A DNA stretch of 64,000 bases from Pantoea cypripedii (GTDB lineage Bacteria > Pseudomonadota > Gammaproteobacteria > Enterobacterales > Enterobacteriaceae), in the NCBI RefSeq assembly GCF_002095535.1, contig NZ_MLJI01000003.1, positions 403,477-467,476 of the forward strand. Direction: 5' to 3'. Numbering within the stretch: the first letter of the stretch is position 1; each line of letters starts with the position of its first letter. The notes below the pieces were generated by a model. It was not told where the DNA came from. It was given only the letters and a program-made list of their open reading frames with translations, and did not search any database. Shown here piece after piece: positions 1-8,772 of the stretch. Both the position numbers and the translations under genes were made by a program.

Positions 1-109
1 GGCGGTGGTGATGATCTCCGCGCTGGGGTTTGTGCTGATTAATTTGCTGGTCGATTTGTTGATGCCGCTGCTTGATCCCCGGCTCCAACCGATCGCAGGA
101 GGTCACTGA
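1..109 (+). CDS. ABC transporter permease, DppB-like, C-terminal end (partial)
   Basis: The window opens inside a reading frame whose last 35 codons encode a hydrophobic helix followed by LLDPRLQP. This is the usual C-terminus of the first membrane subunit of peptide/nickel-type importers (DppB/OppB family). Its TGA overlaps the ATG of the next gene (TGATG at 107-111), so the two permeases are translationally coupled. The start, and any substrate-binding protein gene, lie to the left of the window. The family call rests on the ending and on the neighbours. Confidence 0.75.
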   Translation, partial: AVVMISALGFVLINLLVDLLMPLLDPRLQPIAGGH

Positions 110-966
110 TGAGTCTGGTGGATTACGCGGCGGCCCGTCTGAGTTCGCGCAGGAAACATCGCTGGCACGGCGTACAACTGCAACCCGGCCTTTGGCTGGC
201 ATGGGTGGTGATGATACTGGCGCTACTGGCGGCTTTTGCGCCCGGATTGTTTAGCCACTTCAGCCCCACGGAAGGCATTGCTGGCGCACAGCGCCTGCCT
301 CCGCAGGCAACTTACTGGCTCGGTACTGACCAGTTAGGCCGCGATCTGTTCACCCGCATCGTTTATGGCGCATCGCAGTCGCTGGCGGCGGCATTTGCTG
401 CGGTGGCGATGGGCCTGATTGTCGGCACCGCACTGGGCGTGATCGCCGGAGCGGTCGGGCAGCGCACCGAAACCTTACTGATGCGGCTGGTGGATGTACT
501 GCTCTCCATCCCGTCCCTGCTGCTCTCGCTGAGCATCCTGATTTTGCTGGGTTTTGGCACGGTACACGCTGCGCTGGCGGTGGGGATTGCTTCCATTGCC
601 AGTTTCGCCCGCCTGGCGCGCGGTGAAGTGGTACGCGTGCGGCGTAGCGAGTTTGTCGAGGCTGCCTACGGCAGTGGCGGCAGTTTCTGGACCGTGCTGT
701 GGCGGCATATCCTGCCGAATTCGCTGACAGCAGTGATCGCCTACGCGGCATTGCAATTTGGTCAGGCGATTCTGGCGCTTTCAACTCTGAGTTTTCTCGG
801 CTATGGCACGCCGCCACCGACCCCGGAATGGGGGTTACTGATCGCTGAAGGCCGCAACTATCTGGCAACCGCCTGGTGGCTGACGATCTTCCCCGGCATT
901 GTGGTGGTGGCGGTGGTGCTGGCAGCCAATCGTATTAGCCAGCAACTGGCGGGAGGGACGAAATGA
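109..966 (+). CDS. ABC transporter permease, DppC-like
   Basis: This 285-aa inner-membrane protein has an N-terminal transmembrane helix at about residues 28-48. It then carries the DppC/OppC hallmark LGTDQLGRDLFTR (71-83), followed by a block of further helices. The EAA loop that contacts the ATPase runs from about 184 to 206 (EAAYGSGGSFW...ILPNSL). Length and layout are normal for the second permease of a peptide-type importer. It overlaps the preceding permease gene by 1 base and the following ATPase gene by 4. The substrate is not evident. The linked oxidoreductase and amidohydrolase genes suggest a small acylated or amide compound rather than ordinary dipeptides, which is inference. Confidence 0.9.
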   Translation: MSLVDYAAARLSSRRKHRWHGVQLQPGLWLAWVVMILALLAAFAPGLFSHFSPTEGIAGAQRLPPQATYWLGTDQLGRDLFTRIVYGASQSLAAAFAAVAMGLIVGTALGVIAGAVGQRTETLLMRLVDVLLSIPSLLLSLSILILLGFGTVHAALAVGIASIASFARLARGEVVRVRRSEFVEAAYGSGGSFWTVLWRHILPNSLTAVIAYAALQFGQAILALSTLSFLGYGTPPPTPEWGLLIAEGRNYLATAWWLTIFPGIVVVAVVLAANRISQQLAGGTK

Positions 967-2573
967 GCACGATCCTGGCAATTGAAAACCTCACCCTGAG
1001 CTATCGCCAGCAAGGCGAATGGCGTCCGGTGGTGCATAACGTCAGTTTTAACCTACAGGCGGGGGAAATGGTGGCGCTGGTGGGTGAATCGGGTTCCGGC
1101 AAAACCACCACCGCACAGGCGATCATCGGCCTGCTGGCGGAAAATGGCCGCCGCGACAGTGGCCGCATTGTGCTGAACGGAACTGATATCAGCGGCTGGT
1201 CCGCCAAACGGCTGGACAGCCTGCGCGGCGTGCGCATCAGCCTGGTGCCGCAGGATCCCGGCAACTCACTCAATCCGGTGAAAACCATCGGTGAACAGGT
1301 GGGTGAAATGCTGCAACTGCACCTGCGTATCAGCCGTAAAGAACGCCAGCAGCGGGTGATTGAGCTATTGAACCGCGTGGGATTGAGCCACCCTGAGCAG
1401 CGCGTGGATCAGTACCCGCATCAACTCTCCGGCGGCATGAAACAACGCGTCCTGATCGCCATCGCCCTCGCCCTGCGTCCGCAAATCATCATTGCCGATG
1501 AGCCGACCAGCGCACTGGATGTCACGGTGCAAAAACGCATTCTCGATTTGCTCGATATCCTGCGGCGCGAATCCGGCACGGCGGTGTTATTTGTCACGCA
1601 CGACCTGGCGCTGGCGGCTGAACGCGCTGACCGGCTGCTGGTTTTTCGTCACGGCGAGATCCAGGAACAGGGCGATACCACGCGGGTGATCAATGCCCCA
1701 CAGCATCCCTACACCCGGCAGCTGTTGCAGGATGCCGCGCTGGATTCACTGGCGCTGTTGCCGCCACCTGCGACAGCGCTTGCTACCCCGGCAATTCAGC
1801 TTGCTGCCATCAATAAACGTTTCCGGCTTGGGCGTCAGCAGCAGTTTCAGGCATTAAACGCCGTCAGCGTCAACGTGCCGCGCGGCACCACCCATGCGCT
1901 GGTTGGTGAGTCAGGATCGGGCAAAACCACGCTGGCGCGCATTCTGCTGGGATTTGAACAGGCCGACAGTGGCCGCGTGGTGATTGACGGTATCGATGCC
2001 AGTGGCCTGAGTAACGAAGCGCGACGTCAGCTGCGGCGTAAAATTCAGTTCGTGTATCAGAACCCCTATGCCTCACTTGATCCACGTCAGACGTTGTTTG
2101 CCATCATCGAAGAACCGCTGCGCAATTTTGCCCGCCTGACAGCGGAACAACGTCGCCAGCGTGTTACCGCCGTCGCACAGCGAGTGGCGTTGCCACTGGA
2201 GTTACTGACGCGTAAAGCGCGCGAGTTGTCCGGCGGCCAGCGTCAGCGCGTGGCGATTGCCAGGGCGTTAATTGTTGAACCGGCGATTCTGGTACTGGAT
2301 GAAGCCACCTCGGCACTGGATGTCACCGTGCAGGCGCAAATTCTGCAACTGCTGCAACAGTTGCAGCGCGATCTCGGCCTGACCTATCTGTTTATTACTC
2401 ACGATCTCGCCACCGTACGGCGACTGGCGCATAGCGTCACGGTGTTGCGCGCCGGGGAAGTGGTGGAGCAGAGTGACGTTGTCACGCTATTTGCTGCCCC
2501 CCGTCATCCCTACACCCGGTCATTAATTGAGGCGATTCCCGCTTTCCGTCCGCTGATTAAGGAGTCTGCATGA
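963..2573 (+). CDS. ABC transporter ATP-binding protein, two fused ATPase domains (DppD-DppF type)
   Basis: This 536-aa cytoplasmic protein contains two complete nucleotide-binding domains. The first has Walker A at 41-48, signature LSGGMK at 155-160 and Walker B IIIADEP at 175-181. The second has Walker A at 315-322, signature LSGGQ at 422-426 and Walker B at 442-448. The domains are joined by a short linker, as in GsiA/YejF-type importers. Both sets of motifs look intact, so it can act as an asymmetric ATPase pair in one chain. The gene overlaps its neighbours by 4 bases on each side, placing it inside one operon. Confidence 0.93.
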   Translation: MSTILAIENLTLSYRQQGEWRPVVHNVSFNLQAGEMVALVGESGSGKTTTAQAIIGLLAENGRRDSGRIVLNGTDISGWSAKRLDSLRGVRISLVPQDPGNSLNPVKTIGEQVGEMLQLHLRISRKERQQRVIELLNRVGLSHPEQRVDQYPHQLSGGMKQRVLIAIALALRPQIIIADEPTSALDVTVQKRILDLLDILRRESGTAVLFVTHDLALAAERADRLLVFRHGEIQEQGDTTRVINAPQHPYTRQLLQDAALDSLALLPPPATALATPAIQLAAINKRFRLGRQQQFQALNAVSVNVPRGTTHALVGESGSGKTTLARILLGFEQADSGRVVIDGIDASGLSNEARRQLRRKIQFVYQNPYASLDPRQTLFAIIEEPLRNFARLTAEQRRQRVTAVAQRVALPLELLTRKARELSGGQRQRVAIARALIVEPAILVLDEATSALDVTVQAQILQLLQQLQRDLGLTYLFITHDLATVRRLAHSVTVLRAGEVVEQSDVVTLFAAPRHPYTRSLIEAIPAFRPLIKESA

Positions 2574-3565
2574 CGTGTAAACGCATTGGTTTTTTCACCC
2601 GCCTGCTCGATGAAGGTAGCGCACAGCTGCGCTACCGGCTGGCTACCGAGCAAATCCAGCACGCAGAACGCTTTGGCTTTGATAGCGCATGGATTGCGCA
2701 GCACCATTTTCACGAGCATGAAGGTGGCCTGCCATCACCGCTGGTGTTTCTCGCGCATATCGCGGCCCATACCCGCACCATTCGTCTCGGTACCGGCATC
2801 ATTACCCTGGCACTGGAAAATGCGCTGCGCGTCGCTGAAGACGCCGCGGTGCTGGATTTGCTCAGCAACGGACGCCTTGAGGTCGGTTTTGGTTCCGGCG
2901 GCACTGCCACTTCCTTCCTGCCGTTTGGCCTGACCATCGAGCAACGCGCCCCCTTCTTTGCCGAACAACTGCATAGCGTACTGAGCGCCTGGCGTGGCGA
3001 TACCCTGGCGCATCCGGATAACCATCTTTATCCCGCCGCACCGACGTTATCGCAACGCGTCTGGATCGCGACGTTTTCCGTTGAGGGCGCTGCGCGCGCC
3101 GGTCAGGCGGGGCATGGCCTGATGTTATCGCGCACCCAGCCGCGTCCCGTCGGACAAGAAGATTTGCCACTGGATGCGTTGCAGAACCCGATGATCGACG
3201 CCTATCTGGCTGCGCTGCCGGAAGGGATTGCGCCGCGTATTCTCGCCTCACGCACCGCCTTCGTCGCAGACTCCACCCACTATGCGCGTCGCCTCGCCGA
3301 ACCGGGCCTGCAGCGCCAGGCTGACCAGTTCCAGGCCAGCGGGCACAGCATCCTGGGCGCGTCACTGGATGATCATATCCGTCAGTTTGACGCCCATCTC
3401 GGCGATCCCGCCGCGGTGCTGGCCTCGCTGGCGCAGGATAGCGTGCTGGCACGTGCCACCGATATCACCTTCCAGGTGCATTCGATTGATCCTCCCCATG
3501 CCGATATTTTGCGTTCGATTGAACTGATTGCCGACCACATCGCGCCACCGCTGCGCAACGCATAA
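2570..3565 (+). CDS. LLM-class flavin-dependent oxidoreductase (luciferase-like monooxygenase)
   Basis: The 331-aa product has the bacterial luciferase-like TIM-barrel pattern. An N-terminal RIGFFTRL strand is followed by AERFGFDSAWIAQHHF, then IRLGTGIITLALENALRVAEDAAVLDLLSNGRLEVGFGSGG, split here by description at about residues 70-110. These enzymes use reduced FMN (or F420) and oxygen on small organic substrates. The start is preceded by AAGGAG and overlaps the ATPase gene by 4 bases. From memory, a luciferase-like family named after a Klebsiella locus (KPN_01858) sits in this same transporter neighbourhood with peroxidase-like genes and no known substrate. I could not check this. Confidence 0.85.
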   Translation: MTCKRIGFFTRLLDEGSAQLRYRLATEQIQHAERFGFDSAWIAQHHFHEHEGGLPSPLVFLAHIAAHTRTIRLGTGIITLALENALRVAEDAAVLDLLSNGRLEVGFGSGGTATSFLPFGLTIEQRAPFFAEQLHSVLSAWRGDTLAHPDNHLYPAAPTLSQRVWIATFSVEGAARAGQAGHGLMLSRTQPRPVGQEDLPLDALQNPMIDAYLAALPEGIAPRILASRTAFVADSTHYARRLAEPGLQRQADQFQASGHSILGASLDDHIRQFDAHLGDPAAVLASLAQDSVLARATDITFQVHSIDPPHADILRSIELIADHIAPPLRNA

Positions 3566-3577
3566 CAGGAGAAATTC

Positions 3578-4681
3578 ATGTCTCAACCCGATGATTTGCT
3601 GGCAGCGCTGGCCGATATTGATCCCGCCTCAGCGCTGGCGCAGGCACGCGCGCAACGTGATGCCGCCACCCGTCACACTCAGGGCAGCTATGAGGTGTTA
3701 TTTAGTCAGCATGATGACGATTTCCCTTTGCCGGAACGTTTCGCACTGGCTGCTCAGGTTGCCGCCTGGCATGGCGAAGTGACTTTACAGGCGCACTACC
3801 AACGTCAGATACAGGATGCGCAGCACAGCGCGCGCGAAGAAGCGGGACGGGCTTTCGCCGAGCTGCTCACTTTCCATCCGGTAGAGGCCTCGCCGCAGCA
3901 CATTGCCAATCTGCAAAGCGCAGGCTGGACAGCGCGCGGTATTGTCACACTGGCGCAACTGATCGCGTTTGTCAGCTTTCAGAGCCGTCTGCTGGCCGGT
4001 TTCCGCCTGCTCAACGGCGATGACTTACACACCCAGCAGCACGCCGTAGCCGGAAAATGGCATAGCGCGCCACTCACCTTTAGCGGCAAAACCGCCCTCA
4101 CCGCCTTTACCCAGCAGAAACTGGGATGGGAACCCTGGCTGGCCGCCAAACCGCTTGAAGAATTTGACGCCACGGAAAAAGCCACGCTGGCGCGTTTTGG
4201 CCATAGCGATTCTGACTATTTCCGCCTGCTGGGGCGCAACCTGCCGCTGCTGGAGCAGCGTACCCTGGCCGATAAAGGCATCTTTTATACCGCAGGTGGC
4301 CTGCCACGCGCCGAACGTGAACTGGCGGCCACGGTGGTCAGTAAGGTCAACGGTTGCATCTATTGCGCCTCAGTCCATGCCCGTAAAGCCAGTCAGCTGG
4401 CGAAACAGGAGGCTGCGGTGCAGAAGTTGCTCAACGTGGTGCCGGGCGCGGAACTGTCACACGGGCAGTCACCGCGCTGGCAGGCGCTTATCGATTTCAG
4501 CGCCGCGTTGTCCGTCACCCCGGCCAGTGCCAGCCAGGTACAGTTGCAGGCGCTACGCGCGCATGGGCTGGATACCTTGCAGCTGCTGGATCTGGTGCAG
4601 TCCACCGCCTTCTTCGCCTGGGCCAACCGCCTGATGCTGACGCTGGGCGAACCCTTCCTGCCTGAAGACGCCAAAGGATAA
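3578..4681 (+). CDS. Double AhpD-like (carboxymuconolactone decarboxylase fold) protein, peroxidase-related
   Basis: This 367-aa protein appears to be two AhpD/CMD-type helical domains in one chain. The first half (about 1-150) carries a helix pattern typical of the fold (GWTARGIVTLAQLIAFVSF at 116-134) but no cysteine pair. The second half has the active-site motif NGCIYCASVH, with Cys260, Cys263 and His267 in the CxxC...H arrangement of alkylhydroperoxidase-like enzymes. A good Shine-Dalgarno (AGGAGA) precedes the ATG, 12 bp after the monooxygenase gene. It may deal with peroxide or thiol chemistry produced by the flavin enzyme. In other genomes I recall the two halves as separate genes (Avi_7170 and Avi_7169 families), unchecked. 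Confidence 0.8.
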   Translation: MSQPDDLLAALADIDPASALAQARAQRDAATRHTQGSYEVLFSQHDDDFPLPERFALAAQVAAWHGEVTLQAHYQRQIQDAQHSAREEAGRAFAELLTFHPVEASPQHIANLQSAGWTARGIVTLAQLIAFVSFQSRLLAGFRLLNGDDLHTQQHAVAGKWHSAPLTFSGKTALTAFTQQKLGWEPWLAAKPLEEFDATEKATLARFGHSDSDYFRLLGRNLPLLEQRTLADKGIFYTAGGLPRAERELAATVVSKVNGCIYCASVHARKASQLAKQEAAVQKLLNVVPGAELSHGQSPRWQALIDFSAALSVTPASASQVQLQALRAHGLDTLQLLDLVQSTAFFAWANRLMLTLGEPFLPEDAKG

Positions 4682-4683
4682 CT

Positions 4684-5835
4684 ATGACAGCCCTTTCCAC
4701 TGAACAACTTGTCCACTGGCGACGTGAACTGCATCAGCATCCTGAATTATCTAATCAGGAACACGCCACCACCGCGCGCATCACCCGCTGGTTGCAACAG
4801 GCTGATATTCGTTTGTTACCGCTGGCACTGGAAACCGGAGTAGTGGCGGAGATGGGTCAGGGCGACACGGTGATTGCCCTGCGCGCCGACATCGATGCTT
4901 TGCCGATTGAGGAAATCACCGACCGTCCGTGGAAATCACAGCAAAAAGGGGTGATGCATGCCTGCGGCCATGATCTGCACAGCAGCGTGATGCTCGGCGT
5001 GGCGCATCAGCTCAAACGGATTGAAGCGCAGTTGCCAGGCCGGGTGCGGATTCTGTTTCAACCCGCCGAGGAAACCTTTAATGGCGCACAGCAGCTGATT
5101 GATGCCGGAGCATTGCAAAACGTGCAGGCTATTTTTGGTTTGCACAATGCACCGGATTTGCCGGTGGGTACGTTGCGCACGCGCGGCGGTGCCTTCTATG
5201 CCAACGTGGATCGTTTTCAGATACACATTCACGGCAAAGGCGCGCACGCGGCGCGACCTCACGAAGGTGTTGATGCGATTGTCATCGCCAGCCATATCGT
5301 CACTGCGCTGCAAAACCTGCCTGCTCGCGTGTTTAGCGCGCTGGAATCGGTGGTGGTCAGCGTGACGCGCTTCACTGCCGGTAATAGCTGGAATGTCCTG
5401 CCACATCAGGTGGAGCTGGAAGGCACGGTACGTACCCATAACGCGCAGATTCGTGAACAGGTAGCGCATAAAATACGCAACCTGATCGCGGGTATCGCGG
5501 CCGGGTTTAATGGCGAGGCTGAGCTGCTGTGGCAGCCAGGCCCTCCTTCGCTGGTGAATACACCCGCCTGGGCCGACTTCGCGCTGCGTCTGGCGCAGCA
5601 GCAGGGATATCAGACGGAAGTGGCAATCCCACAGATGGGCGGTGAGGATTTTGCGTTTTATCTGCACCATGTGCCCGGCACCTTTGTCAGTATCGGCAGT
5701 GCCAGCACGCAGGGCCTGCATCATCCCGCATTCGACCCGGATGAAGCGATGCTTGCACCCGCAGTGGCGTACTTTACCGCTCTCGCACAACAGGCGCTGG
5801 CTGAGGTGCAGCAAACTCAGGAACTGGCCTCGTGA
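4684..5835 (+). CDS. M20 family amidohydrolase (hippurate hydrolase-like)
   Basis: This 383-aa cytoplasmic zinc/manganese hydrolase belongs to the M20 amidohydrolase group (hippurate hydrolase, IAA-amino acid hydrolase, N-acyl amino acid deacylase). Visible motifs are RRELHQHPELSNQE near the start, RADIDALPI (67-75), the metal-binding MHACGHDLH (91-99) and QPAEE (126-130) with the catalytic glutamate. It starts 2 bp after the CMD gene, so it belongs to the same operon. It probably cleaves an amide bond of whatever the upstream transporter brings in. The substrate is not deducible. Confidence 0.9.
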   Translation: MTALSTEQLVHWRRELHQHPELSNQEHATTARITRWLQQADIRLLPLALETGVVAEMGQGDTVIALRADIDALPIEEITDRPWKSQQKGVMHACGHDLHSSVMLGVAHQLKRIEAQLPGRVRILFQPAEETFNGAQQLIDAGALQNVQAIFGLHNAPDLPVGTLRTRGGAFYANVDRFQIHIHGKGAHAARPHEGVDAIVIASHIVTALQNLPARVFSALESVVVSVTRFTAGNSWNVLPHQVELEGTVRTHNAQIREQVAHKIRNLIAGIAAGFNGEAELLWQPGPPSLVNTPAWADFALRLAQQQGYQTEVAIPQMGGEDFAFYLHHVPGTFVSIGSASTQGLHHPAFDPDEAMLAPAVAYFTALAQQALAEVQQTQELAS

Positions 5836-5858
5836 CGGTACGAACAAGGAGAAAACCC

Positions 5859-6707
5859 ATGGCAATTATCGCTCCACTGCCGCAACTGGATCATGTGGTG
5901 ATCAATGTGGCAGATCGACTGGATGAAGCGCGTACGTTGTATCAAAGGCTGGGTTTTCAACTCACCGAACGCGGCCATCATTCGCTTGGCTCCAGCAATC
6001 ATCTGGCGGTTTTTGGCGAAAACTATCTGGAGCTGCTGGGTTATGAACCGCAACGCGGCAACCTGCGCCAGGATTTGTGGCAGTCCCCACTGGGCTTAAG
6101 CGGGCTGGTGTGGAAAAGCGACGATGCTGACGCGGTGTGGCGCTATCTGGAAAGCCAGGATATCGATGGCGAACCCCCTGCCAGTTTTTATCGTCCGGTT
6201 ACCCTGCCTGATGGATCACCGCAGCAGGCACGCTTTCGCACCGTGCGTATACGTCCGGCACTGGTGCCGAATGGTCGCAGTTTTTTCTGCCAGCATGAGA
6301 CGCCACAGGCGGTGTGGCAAGCGGCGTGGCAACAACATCCCAATGGCGTCAGCAATATCATCGAATTTGTGGTGGTCGCGCAAGACCCAGCCGCCGCCGC
6401 GCTGGTGTACAGCCGCTTATTTGGTGCCGGAAGGTTGCTGGCCTGCCAGGAAGGCGCTTTCGTGTTAAAAGCCGGGGCCGCAACGGTGCGTTTCGCCGCA
6501 GCCGACTATGTGCTGCAACGCTTTAATAGCCTGCCAGCAGATTATGACGGCAGCGCGCGCATGGCGGCATTGAGCCTGCAAACTCACGATCTCAGTAAGG
6601 TGAAAGCCAGCCTACTGCTGGGGGATGTGCCTTTTAGCGAGACGGAACACGCGGTGATTGTGGCGGCAGAGCAGGCATTGGGTGTGGCATTGCGTTTTCA
6701 GCAATAA
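5859..6707 (+). CDS. VOC family protein (glyoxalase/dioxygenase fold)
   Basis: The 282-aa product has a vicinal-oxygen-chelate fold: it opens with LDHVVINVADRLDEARTLYQ and has a second betaalphabeta module around residues 165-280. I chose the ATG at 5859 rather than an in-frame GTG at 5832, because AAGGAGAAAACCC immediately precedes 5859 and the GTG overlaps the end of the amidohydrolase gene. It is the last gene of the operon before a convergent ATPase gene. VOC proteins include dioxygenases, lyases and binding proteins, so the reaction is open. Confidence 0.82.
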   Translation: MAIIAPLPQLDHVVINVADRLDEARTLYQRLGFQLTERGHHSLGSSNHLAVFGENYLELLGYEPQRGNLRQDLWQSPLGLSGLVWKSDDADAVWRYLESQDIDGEPPASFYRPVTLPDGSPQQARFRTVRIRPALVPNGRSFFCQHETPQAVWQAAWQQHPNGVSNIIEFVVVAQDPAAAALVYSRLFGAGRLLACQEGAFVLKAGAATVRFAAADYVLQRFNSLPADYDGSARMAALSLQTHDLSKVKASLLLGDVPFSETEHAVIVAAEQALGVALRFQQ

Positions 6708-6733
6708 CCCGTCGCCGCGCGACGGGAGATGAT

Positions 6734-7510
6734 TTAGGCCGCAGCCCGTTCTGCCCCCAGCAAATCCAGAATGCGGCTGCGCAGTGCGACCAGTTGTACG
6801 TCATCGCGACGGCGCGGCCAGGGCAGATCCACCGTAATAATGTCCAGCACCCGCGCCGGACGCGGACTGAACACCACCACGCGATTCGCCATCACCAGCG
6901 CCTCTTCAACATCATGGGTCACCATCAGCGTGGTAAATTGCTGCTCCTGCCATAAATCGACAATCTCCTGCTGCATACGCAGCCGGGTGAGTGAATCCAG
7001 CTTACCCAGCGGCTCATCAAGGATCAGTAAACGCGGATGGTTGACCAACGCCCGTGCCAGCGCCGCACGTTGCGCCATACCACCGGATAACTGATGTGGC
7101 CAGGCGCGGGCAAATTGCGTGAGTCCAACGCGTTCCAGCATGGCGTTAATGCGCCGTTCACGGGTGGCCCGACTTTCGCCACGAATCTGGAGTCCCAGCC
7201 CGACATTGTCGTAAACCGTGCGCCACGGATAAAGTGTCGGATCCTGAAAGACCACCACACGTGAAGGGTCCGGGGCCGTGATTGCACGCCCTTCTTCTGC
7301 CAGCAATCCGCTGACCGGCTGTTCAAGCCCTGCCAACAGCCGTAACAAGGTGGATTTGCCACAGCCGGATGGCCCGAGCAATGCGACAAATTCACCGGTT
7401 TTCACTTGCAGATTAATGTTTTCCAGCACCGGTAAGTCTCGCCCTTCAAGGCTGAAATGATGGCTTACCTGCTGAATATCGATATTAACGCCTGATAATG
7501 CGCTCGCCAT
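6734..7510 (-). CDS. ABC transporter ATP-binding protein, nitrate/sulfonate/taurine type (SsuB/TauB-like)
   Basis: This 258-aa ATPase has Walker A GPSGCGKS (46-53), FQDPTLYPWRTVYDNV (about 88-103) characteristic of the SsuB/TauB/NrtD group, signature LSGGMAQR (141-148) and Walker B LLILDEP (161-167). A GGTGGAG ribosome site lies 8 bases before the ATG. It is transcribed divergently from the genes for the binding protein and permease (7701 onward), whereas SsuB-type ATPase genes normally share their operon. The complex probably imports a small organic anion. The adjacent cysteine-synthase remnant suggests sulfur, but that is inference. Confidence 0.9.
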   Translation of the reverse strand: MASALSGVNIDIQQVSHHFSLEGRDLPVLENINLQVKTGEFVALLGPSGCGKSTLLRLLAGLEQPVSGLLAEEGRAITAPDPSRVVVFQDPTLYPWRTVYDNVGLGLQIRGESRATRERRINAMLERVGLTQFARAWPHQLSGGMAQRAALARALVNHPRLLILDEPLGKLDSLTRLRMQQEIVDLWQEQQFTTLMVTHDVEEALVMANRVVVFSPRPARVLDIITVDLPWPRRRDDVQLVALRSRILDLLGAERAAA

Positions 7511-7700
7511 TTATGTGCTCCACCCATTTGCCAAATAAAAAATATCCGCTACCGCAGTCAGCCAGGGAAATATAAATTCCAGCAATCTTTGTGTCTGATT
7601 TTCATAAAGAGAAACTGCATGAAGACATGCGGGATTGTTATTTTGTTGCGAGCCAGGCGTTTGCCATATTAACTGCAATGTTTTTTTACAAGGAAGGAAT

Positions 7701-8762
7701 ATGGCAATGCAAAATATCTCTCTGACTCGTCGTTCCTTATTACGTGGGCTGGGTTTATTAGGTGCCGCAACGGCAGTGAGTCCCTCAGTATTTGCAGCAG
7801 ATGCACCGCTGAAAACCATCAAATTGGCCTGGGGACAAACTGCAGTTTGTCAGGCACCGATTTCCGTCGCGTTAAAGCAGGGATTCTTCAAAAAATATGG
7901 CCTCAATGTGGAGCCAGTTAATTTCAGCGGGCCAACCGATGCGCTGTTGCAGGCGATTGCTACCGGCCAGGCCGATGGGGGGATTGGCATGGCACTGCGC
8001 TGGCTGAAACCGCTGGAACAAGGGTTCGATGTTGACCTTACGGTGGGAACGCACGGTGGTTGTATGCGCCTGCTGGCCCCGCAAAATAGCGGCATTCACC
8101 AGGTTAAAGATCTGGTGGGTAAATCTGTCGCGGTGAGCGATCAGGCCAGCCCTATCCGTAACTTCTTTGCTATCCAGCTGGCGAAACAAGGGATTAATCC
8201 CGACACGCAGGTGAACTGGTTGCAATATCCGTCTGATCTGTTTGGGGAAGCCCTGCGCAAAGGTGAAGTTCAGGCGCTGGCAACCGACGACCCACAGGGC
8301 TGGCTGCTGAAAAAAGCACATAATCTGGTTGAGGTCGATAATAACCTTAACGGCGAATATGCTCACCTGACCTGCTGTGTGCTTGGCCTGCGTGGTTCGC
8401 TGGTCAGGGATGATCCCGCCACCGCGCGTGCGATCACGCAGGCCATCGTCGATGCTCAGCAGTGGACTGCCGATCACCCGGAAGAAACCGCGCGAATATT
8501 CCAGCCTTTCGTGCCGGGTTCAGTGCCGGTGGACGATATTGCCGCCATGCTCAAAGAGCACACCCACCATCATCATTCCACCGGTACGCAGCTGCGCAGT
8601 GAAGTGGCGGTATACGTTGATGAACTGAAGAAAATCAACGTCATTCGGCCAGATACGGATGCGCAGCGTTTTGCCGAACACTACGTACCGCAACTGCTGA
8701 CGGAGACCGCGACTCATCAGCACGCCAGCAATATGGCATCGATGAGCAACATGTCCAGTTAA
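7701..8762 (+). CDS. ABC transporter substrate-binding protein, SsuA/NrtA-like, with His/Met-rich tail
   Basis: This 353-aa periplasmic protein has a twin-arginine-like leader (TRRSLLRG, Arg10-Arg11) and a signal cleavage site near FAA at 31-33. The start at 7701 follows AAGGAAGG; an upstream in-frame ATG (7635) would add 22 residues and disrupt the leader. The body matches SsuA/TauA/NrtA-type binding proteins (FFKKYGLNVE, then DALLQAIATGQADGGIG). Unusual for the group are HTHHHH at 287-292 and a tail with His339, His341, Met345, Met348 and Met351. These look metal-binding and hint that the cargo or the protein involves a metal ion. The substrate is unknown. Confidence 0.85.
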   Translation: MAMQNISLTRRSLLRGLGLLGAATAVSPSVFAADAPLKTIKLAWGQTAVCQAPISVALKQGFFKKYGLNVEPVNFSGPTDALLQAIATGQADGGIGMALRWLKPLEQGFDVDLTVGTHGGCMRLLAPQNSGIHQVKDLVGKSVAVSDQASPIRNFFAIQLAKQGINPDTQVNWLQYPSDLFGEALRKGEVQALATDDPQGWLLKKAHNLVEVDNNLNGEYAHLTCCVLGLRGSLVRDDPATARAITQAIVDAQQWTADHPEETARIFQPFVPGSVPVDDIAAMLKEHTHHHHSTGTQLRSEVAVYVDELKKINVIRPDTDAQRFAEHYVPQLLTETATHQHASNMASMSNMSS

Positions 8763-8772
8763 GGAGAGGATG

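Noticed and set aside
350..868. Long minus-strand frame inside the DppC-like permease gene
   Set aside because: It is an antisense shadow of a high-GC gene: Cys/Arg/Pro-rich product, no ribosome site and no family likeness.
2862..3452. 196-codon minus-strand frame inside the monooxygenase gene
   Set aside because: Arg-rich composition typical of an antisense shadow; the sense frame is a clear family member.
4936..5865. 309-codon minus-strand frame opposite the amidohydrolase gene
   Set aside because: The sense strand carries intact M20 motifs; the antisense product has no recognisable pattern.
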